Shown here: piece after piece, positions 1-9,908 of the stretch
Position numbering within the stretch: the stretch's first letter is position 1
Layout: each line of letters starts with the position of its first letter
Assembly (NCBI GenBank): GCA_002914805.1
Contig: JXTB01000120.1
Span: forward strand, 559,738 to 623,737
DNA from: Parasponia andersonii
Lineage: Eukaryota > Streptophyta > Magnoliopsida > Rosales > Cannabaceae
Direction: 5' to 3'
DNA length: 64,000 bases
The notes under the pieces: model-generated
What the model was told of the DNA's origin: nothing
Seen by the model: only the letters and a program-made list of their open reading frames with translations
The model's database searches: none
Translations under genes and position numbers: made by a program

Positions 1-36
1 TTTCTATATTGTAGAACCAACCATGCAAGCTTGCAG

Positions 37-103
37 TGGGGTCTCGTGATAACATAGTTGCTTTAGGACATGTACAAGAGTCAACCTCATCAACTATTAT
101 TCA
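37..103 (+). pseudogene. Partial exon of the CACTA second protein, cut by the assembly gap
   Basis: An acceptor-like CTTGCAG at 30-36 is followed by an open frame reading SRDNIVALGHVQES and running into the N gap. The pattern of Asn-(Val/Ile)-Val-Ala-x-Gly followed by a short acidic stretch is typical of the region before the Ulp1 domain in plant CACTA-associated proteins. Long frames reported across the gap are only runs of N. The exon cannot be completed from this sequence, and whether it joins the exons after the gap is inference. Confidence 0.45.
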
Positions 104-695
104 NNNNNNNNNNNNNNNNNNNNNNNNNNNNNNNNNNNNNNNNNNNNNNNNNNNNNNNNNNNNNNNNNNNNNNNNNNNNNNNNNNNNNNNNNNNNNNNNN
201 NNNNNNNNNNNNNNNNNNNNNNNNNNNNNNNNNNNNNNNNNNNNNNNNNNNNNNNNNNNNNNNNNNNNNNNNNNNNNNNNNNNNNNNNNNNNNNNNNNNN
301 NNNNNNNNNNNNNNNNNNNNNNNNNNNNNNNNNNNNNNNNNNNNNNNNNNNNNNNNNNNNNNNNNNNNNNNNNNNNNNNNNNNNNNNNNNNNNNNNNNNN
401 NNNNNNNNNNNNNNNNNNNNNNNNNNNNNNNNNNNNNNNNNNNNNNNNNNNNNNNNNNNNNNNNNNNNNNNNNNNNNNNNNNNNNNNNNNNNNNNNNNNN
501 NNNNNNNNNNNNNNNNNNNNNNNNNNNNNNNNNNNNNNNNNNNNNNNNNNNNNNNNNNNNNNNNNNNNNNNNNNNNNNNNNNNNNNNNNNNNNNNNNNNN
601 NNNNNNNNNNNNNNNNNNNNNNNNNNNNNNNNNNNNNNNNNNNNNNNNNNNNNNNNNNNNNNNNNNNNNNNNNNNNNNNNNNNNNNNNNNNNNNN
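104..695. other. Assembly gap (592 Ns)
   Basis: An uninterrupted run of N lies inside the CACTA element, between a partial exon and the Ulp1 exons. It hides the central part of the peptidase, including where the catalytic His and Asp should be. The true length may differ from the number of Ns. Confidence 0.99.
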
Positions 696-1003
696 TCGGC
701 TTAGCTCTCCGTGAAGAAATTGGTTTAACAATGATCGAGTAAGTTCTCTAATAGTTATTTTGTTATAGTTCAGTTTTTTATGGTATTTTTACTTATGGTT
801 ACTATTGCTAACCTTTTATTATTATGTTTGCGCATTTCCAATTCAAAGTTCATTCAAGATATATATAATATAGAAAAAGGGAAGAAAAGAAGACCAAATG
901 GTCCAGTTTATAATTTAATAAAAGTACTAAACTTGAATTATTAACACTTGTTGGGTGGAAGATTAATTAAAATTACTTATGTTTACTTTCTGCTTATGTA
1001 TAG

Positions 1004-1275
1004 TGCCTAAGACAACCGACAAATGTTGAGTGCGGATTCTACATATGTAAATTTATGAGAGAAGTCATTGAACAAGCTAATGTTAAATTATTTACCACAA
1101 TAGTATGTAACCATATGTTTAATTAGTTCTATTCTAATTTATAGTTTGATTGATAACTTTCTAACAAATAAGGTGTTTGAATTTGTAGTTTAATGGAAAA
1201 AATTTCTATATAAAGGATGATATCAATGGACTTCTTGAAGGATGGGTCGAAGAACTAATACAATTTCTCATTTGA
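1004..1275 (+). pseudogene. Ulp1-like (C48) cysteine peptidase, C-terminal exons of the CACTA element
   Basis: Ulp1 peptidases cleave SUMO-like modifiers; transposon-borne versions are common in plant CACTA elements, where their role is unclear. Two exons are visible. Exon 1004-1102 (33 codons, in phase) carries QPTNVECGFYICKFMREVI, the family's active-site block with the nucleophilic Cys at 1031-1033 and the preceding oxyanion Gln at 1013-1015. A GT donor (GTATGT, 1103) and a TTTGTAG acceptor (1188) bound an 86-base intron. Exon 1189-1275 reads a Trp-containing tail (GLLEGWVEELI) and stops at TGA 1273-1275. The upstream part is in the N gap, so I call it partial. It could be a functional gene; no internal stop is seen in these two exons. 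A donor-like GTAAGT at 739 suggests another exon just after the gap, but its frame has an upstream stop. Confidence 0.75.
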
Positions 1276-1499
1276 GATTCTTAATCTTTATTTATTTAAA
1301 CTATATGTAATCGTTGATGATCATGTTAATTTAAACTATATGGATATGATTATGATCAAATTATTATATTAATTTAATATTAATATGTAAATATATATTT
1401 ATACTCCATTTTATTTTAAATATTTGGTGTATGTAATGAAGTTGGATTACATTAATAAAATTCCAGGGGGTAGTATAGATAAATACGTTACAAATACCC

Positions 1500-1872
1500 C
1501 TTAGAAATATGTACCACGGTGCTTATAAGGTGTCGAGGAAGATGTTATCTACCAAGGTGACTTGGTATTTAGATACTAAGGCGTTTAACAGGCGCCGTGG
1601 AAGATGCCTTTTATGGCACCTCCAAGGCGCCTTAGTAGACATCTTCCTCGATGCCTTATAAGCGCTTTGGTATTTAGGTATCTAAATACCAAGGTGCTTA
1701 TAAAACGCCGTAGAAGATGCCTTTCACGGTGCCTATTAGGTGCCTTGGTAGACCTTCCACGGCGCCTTATATGTACCTTCGTAGCCAAGACTTATTACGA
1801 CACCTACAACTAAGACACTTTTGTGGGCTCCGTGAAAGGCCTTTCAAGGCACTTACACCTTGAAAGGCCTTT
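1500..1872 (+). repeat. Subterminal palindromic repeats of the CACTA element
   Basis: Short units of the form GGCGCC, CCTTGGTA and GAAGATGCC occur many times in both orientations. A large palindrome is centred near 1680, with arms of about 22 bases (1656-1678 and 1682-1703) and about two mismatches. A perfect 15-base hairpin follows at 1835-1849 and 1858-1872 with an 8-base loop, just inside the TIR. In characterised CACTA elements, such subterminal arrays bind the element's own DNA-binding protein. The short open frames on both strands here (1585-1813) are side effects of the palindromes, not genes. Confidence 0.75.
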
Positions 1873-1885
1873 TTTTGTTGTAGTG

Positions 1886-3544
1886 GGAGTTACAAATAAT
1901 TAGCCAAAAAGGACCGAAGGCCACACTAATTAAGTGGTTGAACGTTTTCTCTTATACTTGTCATAAATATGGGCCAAATTCTCGAGCCAGGCCTTGTAGA
2001 TTGGGCTGCATATTAGCCACTACTAGATAGGCAAGTGATTAATTACCTACGGACGGATACCAGAGATGGACAACTCCCGGTTCAAAGGGAAATAGACCAC
2101 ATGAGTAGGTATGTTTATGGATATTAAAATGACTTTTATAGAAGTGTCACATCATTACATTATTGGTTGATAGTTGATTCTAGAAAAAATCATAAATTAT
2201 GATCATAACTATATTAATAACTTTGTGAATGTGACCCTCCTGCAAAAATCATTTGGAAAAAAACATATTGGCAGTCATTTTGGCCCAGATTACTCCTATT
2301 CTGGTCTTTCATATTTGACCTGTTAAAAAAATGGAGAATTAGGTAGCCTAACAAATGATCAAGTGATGCGATCAGTTACAAAATTTCATTTTAGGTTTGT
2401 GGAAGCAAACTACGAGTGAAAACCAATATGCAATTATAATCGTTACATTGACTCGGTACATCTAAATGTGTGGTAATTAGGGGGGAATTTTCTTTTCTTT
2501 TTGCTGAACAATATTAGAAGAAACTTCATTCATGCAGAGCCAAGACAGTTCTTAATTTCTACGATTATCATTCATAAGCCACCTACATATTTTTAGCACT
2601 ATTACAACCACAAGATTTTATTCAGTTTGTGGGTGATGAAGATGGGAATGGAATAGGTATTCCTAAAGAAAACTTATTTCATTACTTGATTTGCTCGGGA
2701 AAGGCCCTTTCCAATGGAATATTCATTCCACTAAATCCGTGCATGGAATTTTCTTCTCCCCGTACTAAACAAAGTGGAAATGAGATCATTCCATTTTTCC
2801 ACACCTAAATTCACATGAGTCACTTAATTGTCCTTGTTAGGGTGTACGAACAAATTCTAAACTGTCTAAACAGAGAAATGCACGTAATGAGTTTATAAAC
2901 GTTTGTTTTCGTATTCTTCTAATCATTTAATTGATTAACAATATGAGATGGAACTCCAAATCCTAACAAGTGGTAGTATTCATGGGATTTCAGCTTTGTA
3001 ATTAATATAGTAGCATATCTGAAAAGAGATGATGATGATAACGAAACAACTGATAAACACACCGATATTAGAAAACAATTAATTCATTTGGAATTAATCT
3101 TTATTTTTTTAATTAATATTTCTCCCTATTTCTTATTATTTTTTCTTTTAACTATTCTATTTTATTTTTTCTAAAAAAAGGTTTTATATATAATAGTAAA
3201 TTAATAAAACATATTATTCTTCAAAAGAAATTAATTATACATTTAGTTTTAGAAGAAGGACATTTTGGTCACATATATAGAAGGAATTAATACAGAAGTA
3301 ATTACATTCCCTTCTAGTAGGCAACCATGGTAGTTCTCATCCATGAATACGTACTAATTTCATAGTTCCAACCAAACAAGTGATTAGTTTCGTTCACCAT
3401 TTTATTACTGTTCTTATTTCATAGCCATTATACCATGTTATCATTATTATTAATCCATTACTGAATTTACTGTTACGAGCTAACTATAACCAAACGCATG
3501 AAAATTGTCAACATAGTTTTTCTTAAAGTTGGCGCGCAAGCGTG
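1886..3544. other. Intergenic, no gene seen
   Basis: AT-rich DNA between the CACTA terminus and the target site of the next element. No convincing open frame, tRNA or conserved motif was found. The stretch around 2630-3490 has a MITE-like look (short inverted GGAATGGAATAGG-type motifs near 2645), but clear terminal repeats could not be defined. Confidence 0.6.
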
Positions 3545-3549
3545 ATGAT

Positions 3550-3875
3550 TGTAAAAACCAGATTTTAAAAAGGGCAAAAGAGTCATTTTTTAACATAATA
3601 GTAATTTGGTAATTTCAATTTTTCTGAATATTTGATTAAAATATTATGATTATTTTATTGGGTACTACAATTATAAAAAATTGCTTAAAAGTCCTCAGAA
3701 AATCCCATCTTCTCACTTTAAGTGCTTAGAAGAGAGAGAGAAGAAACTCTCTGCCGAAGCTCAACGACGCTGCACTGCCGCCCTCTGCTGTCCACATGCT
3801 GGCCTGCACCCACCACTAGCCACTGAAGAAGCCCCACCTGTCGTCACCGCCCGATGAAGTTGGCACCAATATCAA
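3550..3875 (+). repeat. Element B 5' LTR, first segment
   Basis: Begins TGTAAAAACC and contains a GA-rich tract followed by a GC-rich block (about 3740-3860). It is interrupted by element A, and the rest of the LTR resumes at 12582. The matching uninterrupted start is in the 3' LTR from 22243, which keeps the same order of motifs. Confidence 0.8.
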
Positions 3876-5892
3876 TGTGAAAACCTTGATTTTAAATTAG
3901 AGGTATTCTTGTCTTTCCATAAATTAAGGGGAAAAAATTAAATTAATAAAAGGTTGGCTAAAAGTTAAATTAAAATTGAAAGAAGAGTCAAAGAGAGAGA
4001 ATTCTTTGAAGTTCGGGTCAATGTCGTATTTATAAGGATGTAAGTGAAGAACAAATGTAAAGCTTGGGCCATAGTATAATTTTAAAACTTATTTTGACCA
4101 GCCCATTAAGGATACATGTCAAAATTCCCCCCAAAATCCCTAAAACTCTCTCCCTCTCACATTCTTTCGCTCCCCCTATCTTCTTCTTCCTCTTATTCAT
4201 GAAACTTTGGAGAATGAAAATGTGGTTTAAGATAGGAGAACAGGTGGTAGATTTGTGGAAAATAGCTGAACAATGTGAGAAAAATTAAAGTCTGAAATTG
4301 TGACATGTATCTAAATATTTTAAAAAATTAGTATTTTTATAACTTTTGTATTTAGATTCTAATTGAGCCCAAATTCGAGCTAGAGGCCTCGAAATTAAAA
4401 TTGGACTTCAGAATTGGACTAAGTAAGATCAAGAGACAAGTTTTGATATAAAACATCAATAGGTTTTGAGGTGGCACAAAATCCAAGATACAAGATTCGG
4501 GATTTCGCCCCAATTTGCATGCCACGGTCCTGGTCTCGACCTAGGGCCCCAATTAATCGAATTATATGTCTAACTTAGCATTCTTTAGCACTCAAAATTC
4601 AGTGGTGATCTTCGTTTCACAATTTAAGGTTTCATTTGGCAAGTTGCCCCTAAAAGTGAGCTCACGAGATCTCGAAACAACCCTTCGAGCAATTGGATGA
4701 CCAACAGTAGAATCTATGGGCGTCGGTAGCTTAACTTAACTATCAAGACGAGGTAGGGGTTCAATTACCATGTTTTATACCTATTTTGTTTAAAAATATG
4801 CATTATGACCTATTTCTTGAAATTGTTGATTTTCATGGATTTCAATGATTTTATTAGGTATTTGGTGAACTGTTGAGATATATTAGATAATTTAGGAATT
4901 AGTTTGTATAATTTTTATGCAAGTTTAAAATTTCGGTCTTGGAAACATACAGCCGTTATGCTGCCTAGTTTTCTGCAAATCTCATAATAACACTAATGAG
5001 TTTTAAAGCATGATTTTCTTGATATACTTGATGCATGGTTATTACACACTCTATAATTTATTATACCTACCATAGGATCATACACTTGAGTTCCATTTTA
5101 GTACCATGGTATTTAGATTGTTAGCGAGTTACTGCAACACTAGGTAAGAGACCTAGGCTCCCTATGCAGGATTTGCCGACATACCTTCGAGTAGTATCAG
5201 GATACTGGATACCTCTGTTTAAGAGGTATTACAGGACCATGATAAGAGGATGAGAGCTAATACTTATAGTTAGTTGATTTTTTATATGTACAACATGATG
5301 GTAATTTTGATTTTGGTTTTGAATGTTTGATTACTCTTGATTATTTGTAAACCTGTTTTATAAATAGATTTTAGAAATGTATTAACCATGCTGGCTTGAA
5401 AAGTTGCATTCATACCAAAAAAGTAATTGAATTCCTACTGAGCATGTAAATGTTCGCCTTTTTATCTTTCTATCTCTTAAGTGATGTGTAGTGTGACTTG
5501 GGCAACTCCGAAGTGGAGTGACCAAGAGAGGAAGATTGTTACTAGTTTAGTAGTTGATAACTATTTAGTAACTCTTATTTTGGATTTGTAATAACACTTA
5601 AGGCTCATACATTTGATTTAGCCTGTATTATCTATCATGCCTACTTGTGATGATGATGGTGATGCATATATATGTTTTATGAATATTATCAATAGTCTAT
5701 ATCTATTGATGACCACAAATTGTAGAAATTTATAATTTGGATTATTTTTGCAAATTTTACAGAAGCTGTAGTTTTTAAACCAGCTATCATTTTTCTGAAA
5801 AATTGAAATTTCTAATATTTTTTAAAACAAATTATGAATTTTCACTTGTGAAATTCCTCTTTTGCTACTAGCTCGGAGTTTGGGTCATAATA
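3876..5892 (+). repeat. Element A left LTR (2017 bp)
   Basis: Starts TGTGAAAACC and ends GTCATAATA, a mutated form of the GTCGTGACA seen at 12576. It aligns along its length with 9909-12260, but lacks about 340 bases that the second copy holds at about 10255-10610. That missing block is the GC-rich stretch just after the CT-rich tract. Confidence 0.8.
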
Positions 5893-5900
5893 GAAAATTT

Positions 5901-5912
5901 TGGTATCAGAGT
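5901..5912 (+). other. Primer binding site of element A (Met-initiator type)
   Basis: TGGTATCAGAGT follows the LTR end by 8 bases and matches the TGGTATCAGAGC commonly used by plant LTR elements in all but the last base. It marks the LTR boundary and the element's orientation. Confidence 0.8.
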
Positions 5913-6014
5913 AGAGATTTAATTACCTAGGATGTGACACCATTAGACTAGATTGCGATTTTTTTTTCAAAAGTACTTGCATCACTGTCTTTGGCATATG
6001 AATACATAACTATA

Positions 6015-6660
6015 ATGCCTCTGAAAAGAAGAATACTGAAGCAAGAGAATAGGGTTAAGACTCCCCCATCATAATACCAAATTCTTGACCCTCTTGCAAA
6101 CTCTTATGATACTTTATGAGCATTATCAGGTTTAAGGATAGGGCAAAATCCTGAGGCCCATCAGACTAATTTTTTAAGGACTTTGTGAAGCTCAAATCAC
6201 CGTCATTTGATAGGAAACCTGATCCCACTTTGGCTAAGAGATGGCTTAGATAAATCAAGAGGACTTTTGCTGCTATTAGAACATCAGCAGAGTTCTAAGT
6301 AACCTTCACCACTTATAAGCTCACTAATGGAGCTATTATGGAGATAGTCAAGTTGACTCAGGATGTGACTAATATGACTTGGGATACCTTTGAGGGATTG
6401 TTCAGGAGTCATTATGCTAATGCTAGTCGTAAAACTACTAGGGCTACACTTAGATTTTTCTGACTCCACAAAGTTCTGGGAACCAACGAGGATATGGATA
6501 TACTGGTACCAGTCCAGGAACTAGTAGCAGCTGCCCTAGCTAAGGAAGAGAAAACAAAAGGAGAAGCAAAGCTTCTAGTCAAGTTTATATAGTTATAGAG
6601 GTAGATGAGACTCATGACCACACTGGCTGAGATGTTTTTGATAGTATGATTCTCATTTTC
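6015..6660 (+). pseudogene. Element A gag, degenerate
   Basis: Begins at ATG 6015 (MPLKRR...), then is broken by stops and frame changes. Readable pieces include SPSFDRKPDPTLAKRWLR (about 6197-6250) and MTWDTFEGLFRSHYA, which match the order of the retrotransposon gag domain of chromoviruses (a Phe-Asp-Gly-x-x-Asp-Pro start and a Trp-x-x-Phe...Phe-x-x-x-Tyr block). A typical gag forms the nucleocapsid. The copy is too short, with no zinc knuckle seen, so sequence has been lost between gag and protease. Confidence 0.65.
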
Positions 6661-7100
6661 TACTCTTGAGCTCGTCTTATTTGATTCTAGTTCATCCCAT
6701 GTTGTTTACACAAATGTTGCGATTGGAATGCTTTGTGTTGGACCATGTGTTGACTTTAGGAACACCTATAGGTGGAGTTATTGATGTTTCTTCTATCTTT
6801 CATAGTTTTCTTGTTGTAATTGATGTTAGAAAGCTAGGAGATTTGGTTATGTTGCCATTGCAATAAATTGATGTGATTCATGGTATAGATTAACTATCCA
6901 AATACCGAGTGACTGTTGACTATTTCAACAAGAGAGTGACTCTTTTTCCAAAGGATGGGTATCCTATTGTTTACCAAGCTCATTTGAATCCTTTGAAACC
7001 AAGTCCTATTCTGAACACATGTATAGGTGGAAGAAAGAAACTAGAGTGCTATGGGAATTTCTTTACCATCGATAGTGAGATAGGAACTACTGATTAGTAC
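6660..7100 (+). pseudogene. Element A aspartic protease, degenerate
   Basis: VLFDSSSSH at about 6674-6700 corresponds to the protease active site (Phe-Asp-Ser-Gly-Ala-Ser in working elements); the Gly is changed to Ser here. A later open stretch (6909-7097) carries VDYFNKRVTLF, the conserved segment that normally leads from protease into reverse transcriptase in chromoviruses. Stops near 6864 and 6890 break the frame. Confidence 0.6.
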
Positions 7101-8130
7101 CCTTAGATAACCATAGTTAGTGAGTTTCCAAATGTTTTTCCCAAGGATTTACCAGGGCTACCACCTGATAGGGAGATTGAGTTCTACATTGATTTGACTC
7201 TTGGAGCTCAGCCAGGTTCTATTTCAGCCTATTGAATAGGTCCAGCAGAAATAACTAAGTTGAGAAATCAGCTGCATCATCTTTTATCAAAAGGATTTAT
7301 TAGGAGTAATACCTCTCTATGGGGTGCTCCTATTTTGTTTGCCAAGAATACTGATGTAACGTTTTGACTCTGTGTGGATTATAGAAGATTGAATTAGCTA
7401 ACGGTGAAGAACAAGTATCCTTTGGCAAGAATCATGAATTGTTTCATCTACCTAGTGGATCTAGATTGTTTTCCAAAATTAATCTTCGATCTAGTTATCA
7501 TCAATTGAAGATCCGAGAGGAAGACATACCAAAAACTGCATTCAAGACTCGTTATATTCACTTTGAGTTCCTAATTATATCGTTTGGTCTGACTAATGCT
7601 CTAGCAATATTCATGGATCTTATGAACAGAATTTTCAAACCTTATTTAGATCAGTTTATAGTTATCTTCATTGATGACATCTTGATCTATTCTAAAACTC
7701 AAGAAGAACATGCTAAGTGTGAATTCTGGATGATAGAAGTGAAATTTTTGGGGCATGATTTATCTTGTAAAGGAATTTGGGGTGACCCTTCCAAGATAGA
7801 ATTCGTACTAAAAAAGGAAAGATCGAAAAATGTAATTGAGATAAGAAGTTTCCTTAGTCTAGCGGGTTATTACCGCCGTTTTGTTGAGAATTTCTCTAGA
7901 ATTGCAATGCCTTTGACAAAGTTAACGAGAAAGAACGTCAAGTTTGTATGGAATGATGATTGTGAAGCAACTTTAATGGAATTAAAGGGAACATTGATAA
8001 CTGCACATGCTTTTACTATTCTTAATAATAATAGACCTTGCGTTGTGTATACCGATGCTTCTGGTTCAGGATTAGGATGTGTCTTAATGCAAAATGGCAA
8101 GATAGTGGCTATGCTTCCCGTCAGTTAAAG
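7098..8130 (+). pseudogene. Element A reverse transcriptase and RNase H, degenerate
   Basis: The stretch 7098-7438 holds the RT N-terminus (LCVDYRRLN block) with several stops. After a one-base frameshift near 7437, an open frame runs to 8128. It includes [15 protein letters not shown], the catalytic FIDDILIY (about 7666-7690), [11 protein letters not shown] of the thumb/connection, and the RNase H start [12 protein letters not shown] (about 8044-8080). About 20 residues normally found between EEH and KCEFW are missing near 7715, an internal deletion in the RT. The RT active-site Asp pair is intact, but the protein could not be made without repair. Confidence 0.85.
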
Positions 8131-9860
8131 CCACATAAGAAAAACTATCATGACTTGGAGTTAGCAGTTGTGATATTTGCTCTTAAGATTTAGAGATGCT
8201 ATCTATATAGTGTGAAATTTGAGTTTAAGTATCTCTTTACTCAATGAAACTTGAACTTGAGACAAAGAAGATGGATTGAGTATATGGAAGACTATGACTT
8301 CAAACTTCGATACCATCCTAGAAAGGCCAATACTATAGTTGATGCTTTGAGCAAAAAGTCTCATAACATGCTCGCTTCTTTGGTACGAGAAGATTGGAAG
8401 AATTAGGTTACCATTGGTGACTACAACTTGGAGTATAGTGAAAATGGGGAAACTGCTTGTATCAATAATATTATGGCTATGCCATCACTTCTCTAGATAG
8501 CACAACAAAATCAATGGCAAGATCATAGACTAAGAGTGATTTGGAACCAACTTCAGAATGGTGAGCAGTTTGATGGTTGGACTACTAATAAAGAATGATA
8601 TATGTTTTTCAATGGAAGGCTAACTGTAGCCGATGACCCTCTTCTTAGAGAAACTATTCTAAATGAGGCTCATAAGTCCAAGTTTGCAGTACATCCTAGT
8701 AGCACTAAGTCCAAGTGTATGACTTGTCAGTAAGTCAAGATAGAACATCAGAGGCCAGCAGGATTACTTCAACCTTTACCTATCCCAAAGTGGAATGGCA
8801 TAAAATCACCATGGATTTTGTAACAAGTCTATGAAGAACTCGAAGAAAGAATGATGTTGTTTGGATTATAGTTGATCGGATAATACAAATTGCTTGTTTT
8901 AAACCGATTAAGATTGATTTTCACTCACACAACTTACTCGTCTTTACATGGATAACATTGTTTGCTTACATAGGGTACCATCAAGCATAATTTCTAATAG
9001 AAATCTAAGATTTATATCAAAGTTCTGGAGAGCTTTGGTAACAAAGCTTAATCTCAGTCCAGCTCATCATCTTCAGATATATGGCCAATCTGAGAGGACT
9101 TTACAGATTCTAGAGAACATGTTTCGCTCATGTATACTGGATTTTGGCAGAAGTTGGGATGATCACCTATCATTGATAGAGTTTGCTTACAATAATTACT
9201 ACCAAGCTAGTTTTGGTATGATGCCATATGAAGTACTACATGGGAGACCATGATGCAGAGGAGTGTGTTATTATTAGGCTAGATCTAGTATAAAAGACTA
9301 GATCTAGCATAAAAGACTACTGAAAAGGTTAACAAGATCAGAGAGAAACTTAAAGTTATTTAGAGTCACCAGAAAAGCTATACATATCTCATAAGACGCG
9401 AGGTAGAATTTGATCTTAGTGACAGGTTATTCTAGAAAGTTACGCCAATGCGTGGAGTCACGATATTTGGAGTTAAAGGGAAGTTAGCTCCAAGGTATAT
9501 TGGACCATTCGAGATTACTGATAGAATTGGGTCGGTTACTTATCATTTAGATCTACAACCATAATTGGGTGGAGTACACAATGTATTTCATGTTTCAATG
9601 CTTACGAAGTGCATACTTGACTCATCTCATGTTATCTAGTACAAAGAAGTACCTATCCAAAAGAAAGTAACCTATAAGGAGCAACTAGTTCAAATACTTG
9701 GAAGAGCACTCAAGGTACTTTGTAACAGAGAGATTCCGCTTGTCAAGGTTCTTTGGGAATACCACAAGAAAGAAGAAGCAACTTGGGAACTTGAGACCGA
9801 GATGTACAACAAGTATCCTCATTCATTTTACTTTCAGCTTGAGGCTGTACTTTGATTCAT
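8130..9860 (+). pseudogene. Element A integrase and chromodomain, degenerate
   Basis: Pieces in order: a damaged zinc-binding region near 8660-8740 (CMTCQ, most of the module deleted), TMDFVT with the first catalytic Asp at 8814-8816, then an open stretch 8948-9253 in which the second catalytic Asp is replaced (SNRNLRF instead of SDRD), followed by GQSERT with the catalytic Glu. A GPF-type C-terminal module (about 9500-9600) follows. The last part (about 9660-9855, stop TGA 9853-9855) reads REIPLVKVLWEYHKKEEATW, a chromodomain. In chromoviruses this module steers integration towards chromatin marks. It is the best-kept part of the element. Confidence 0.8.
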
Positions 9861-9894
9861 ACCTTATACTTTGAATTTCAGAACTAAATTCCCT

Positions 9895-9908
9895 TAAGGA
9901 GAAGAGAA
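9895..9908 (+). other. Polypurine tract of element A
   Basis: AAGGAGAAGAGAA lies immediately before the second LTR start (TCTGAAAACC at 9909, a mutated TGTGAAAACC). Its position and strand fit the plus-strand primer of an LTR element. Confidence 0.75.

Larger units (their letters stand above)
1..1885 (+). mobile_element. CACTA (EnSpm/CMC) DNA transposon, 3' part
   Basis: The 3' part of a CACTA transposon whose 5' end lies outside the window. The visible pieces are a short coding exon before the N run, the C-terminus of a Ulp1-type peptidase (1004-1275), a block of palindromic subterminal repeats (about 1500-1872), and the terminus TTGTTGTAGTG ending at 1885, which is the reverse complement of the CACTACAA ends of plant CACTA elements. 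Three bases (GGA, 1886-1888) would be the right target duplication, but the left copy cannot be seen. Ulp1 domains are common in plant CACTA elements. The transposase (TNP2-like) would be upstream and is not seen. Inference rests on the combination of terminus, subterminal repeats and peptidase. Confidence 0.8.

Noticed and set aside
36-731. Three open frames of over 200 codons at the left edge
   Set aside because: They are almost entirely unknown bases across the N gap; only about 20 residues before the gap are real.
1585-1813. Overlapping Arg-rich frames on both strands
   Set aside because: Products of the palindromic CACTA subterminal repeats; no domain.
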